The notes below the pieces were generated by a model. It ran no database searches. It had not been told where the DNA came from and saw only the letters and a program-made list of their open reading frames with translations. Made by a program: the position numbers and the translations under genes. Positions 63,394 to 64,000 of a DNA stretch of 64,000 bases are shown in pieces. Position 1 is the first letter of the stretch, and every line of letters starts with the position of its first letter. The DNA comes from Rudaea sp. 3F27F6 (GTDB lineage: Bacteria > Pseudomonadota > Gammaproteobacteria > Xanthomonadales > Rhodanobacteraceae). The DNA is taken from NCBI RefSeq assembly GCF_005503555.1, contig NZ_SCNG01000001.1:248001-312000 (forward strand). Reading direction: 5' to 3'.

Positions 63394-63594
63394 TCATTGC
63401 GCACTGTCGACATCGCGCGACCTGATCACATAGACGAAGGGCGGATTGCCGCCGCGCAGCAATTCATTGCCCTCGCGATGCAGCTTCAGCGTTTCGGCAA
63501 GCCGCTCGGCTGCGGGCCGCGAACGCCAGTAACGAGCGGGCTTGGGTTTCGTCTCTCCCGGCGCAACGACGCGGATGGTGCGCTCGATGCGCAT
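63394..63594 (-). CDS. 66-residue hypothetical protein between sufB and GNAT genes
   Basis: Starts with ATG at 63594, 2 bp after the sufB stop. The protein (MRIERTIRVVAPGETKPKPA...) has RYWRSRPAAERLAETLKLHREG in the middle, and it ends in SRDVDSAQ. No family recognised. Tight spacing and coding-like composition support it as a real gene. Confidence 0.6.
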   Translation of the reverse strand: MRIERTIRVVAPGETKPKPARYWRSRPAAERLAETLKLHREGNELLRGGNPPFVYVIRSRDVDSAQ

Positions 63595-63596
63595 GC

Positions 63597-64000
63597 TCAG
63601 CCCACCGCGCCTTCGAGCGACACTTCGAGCAGTTTCTTTGCCTCGACGGCGAACTCCATCGGCAATTCCTTGAACACCTGCTTGCAGAAGCCGTCGACGA
63701 TCATCGACACGGCGTCTTCCTCGCCGATGCCGCGCGAGCGGCAGTAGAACATCTGGTCGTCGGAAATCTTCGAGGTCGTCGCCTCGTGCTCGACGATCGC
63801 GCCGGGATTCTTCACTTCGATGTAGGGGAAGGTGTGCGCACCGCACTTCTTGCCGATCAGCAGGCTGTCGCACTGCGTGTAGTTGCGCGCGCCCTCGGCG
63901 CCTTTCTCGACCTTGACCAGACCGCGATAGGTGTTCTGCCCACGCCCGGCGCTGATGCCCTTGGAGACGATCTTCGACTTGGTGTTGCGGCCGATATGGA
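63597..64000 (-). CDS. sufB: Fe-S cluster assembly protein SufB, C-terminal part (5' end outside window)
   Basis: The last 133 residues are in view, open to the right edge. They contain the SufB segments [56 protein letters not shown] and the terminal [22 protein letters not shown]. SufB is the scaffold on which Fe-S clusters form, with SufC and SufD, encoded downstream. Confidence 0.95.
   Translation of the reverse strand, partial: HIGRNTKSKIVSKGISAGRGQNTYRGLVKVEKGAEGARNYTQCDSLLIGKKCGAHTFPYIEVKNPGAIVEHEATTSKISDDQMFYCRSRGIGEEDAVSMIVDGFCKQVFKELPMEFAVEAKKLLEVSLEGAVG

Overview
The window is GC-rich, gene-dense DNA from a Gram-negative bacterium. The gene content points to the gammaproteobacterial order Lysobacterales (Xanthomonadales), possibly a Rhodanobacteraceae/Dokdonella-like genome. 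The supporting features are an ahpC/ahpF/oxyR neighbourhood, SUF genes, a piu/fiu-type TonB receptor cluster, and dispersed palindromic repeats of the kind that litter these genomes. The lineage is an inference. No rRNA, tRNA, CRISPR array, phage or insertion sequence was seen.

Layout. 0-8.4 kb: end of an SGNH-like gene plus an AlgI-type MBOAT acyltransferase, then a minus-strand helicase/aminotransferase pair, a roughly 0.9 kb repeat region, and PBP1b with a downstream TPR-like lipoprotein resembling LpoP. 8.7-13.3 kb: one very large multidomain glycosyltransferase. 13.3-25.5 kb (minus): an esterase fused to a ChaN/EreA-like domain, a TANGO2/NRDE protein, a Ser/Thr kinase, prmC, a 1415-aa two-module membrane protein and glycerate kinase. 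25.9-28.4 kb: a ROK sugar kinase, an orphan Pycsar-type transmembrane effector and a divergent lipoprotein esterase. 28.7-34.2 kb: two tandem secreted M1 metallopeptidases.

34.4-45.3 kb is a peroxide and iron-sulfur stress region: ahpC, ahpF, csaA, a PD40 protein, oxyR, a SulP transporter, rubrerythrin, a GlpC-like Fe-S protein and DUF3501, followed by SET-domain and HutD proteins. A four-part OxyR-like operator lies in the sulP/rubrerythrin gap. 45.4-50.2 kb is an iron-uptake cluster on the minus strand (TonB receptor, PiuC hydroxylase, Sel1, PepSY, a 42-aa membrane protein) behind a Fur box.

50.3-64 kb holds a split SUF Fe-S assembly locus. A SufR-like regulator diverges from an MFS/SufU/GNAT/Rieske operon, and sufB-sufC-sufD-sufS run inward from the right edge. 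Between them is a plus-strand block with a class A beta-lactamase homologue, a HELTH metallopeptidase-like protein and a GMC oxidoreductase/small subunit/DUF1080 trio that looks like a glycoside 3-oxidation pathway.

Dispersed repeats sit at 4.7-5.4, 25.5-25.8, 28.4-28.6, 35.0-35.4, 41.86-41.99, 43.4, 60.7-60.8 and 62.8 kb, several of them between genes of one operon.
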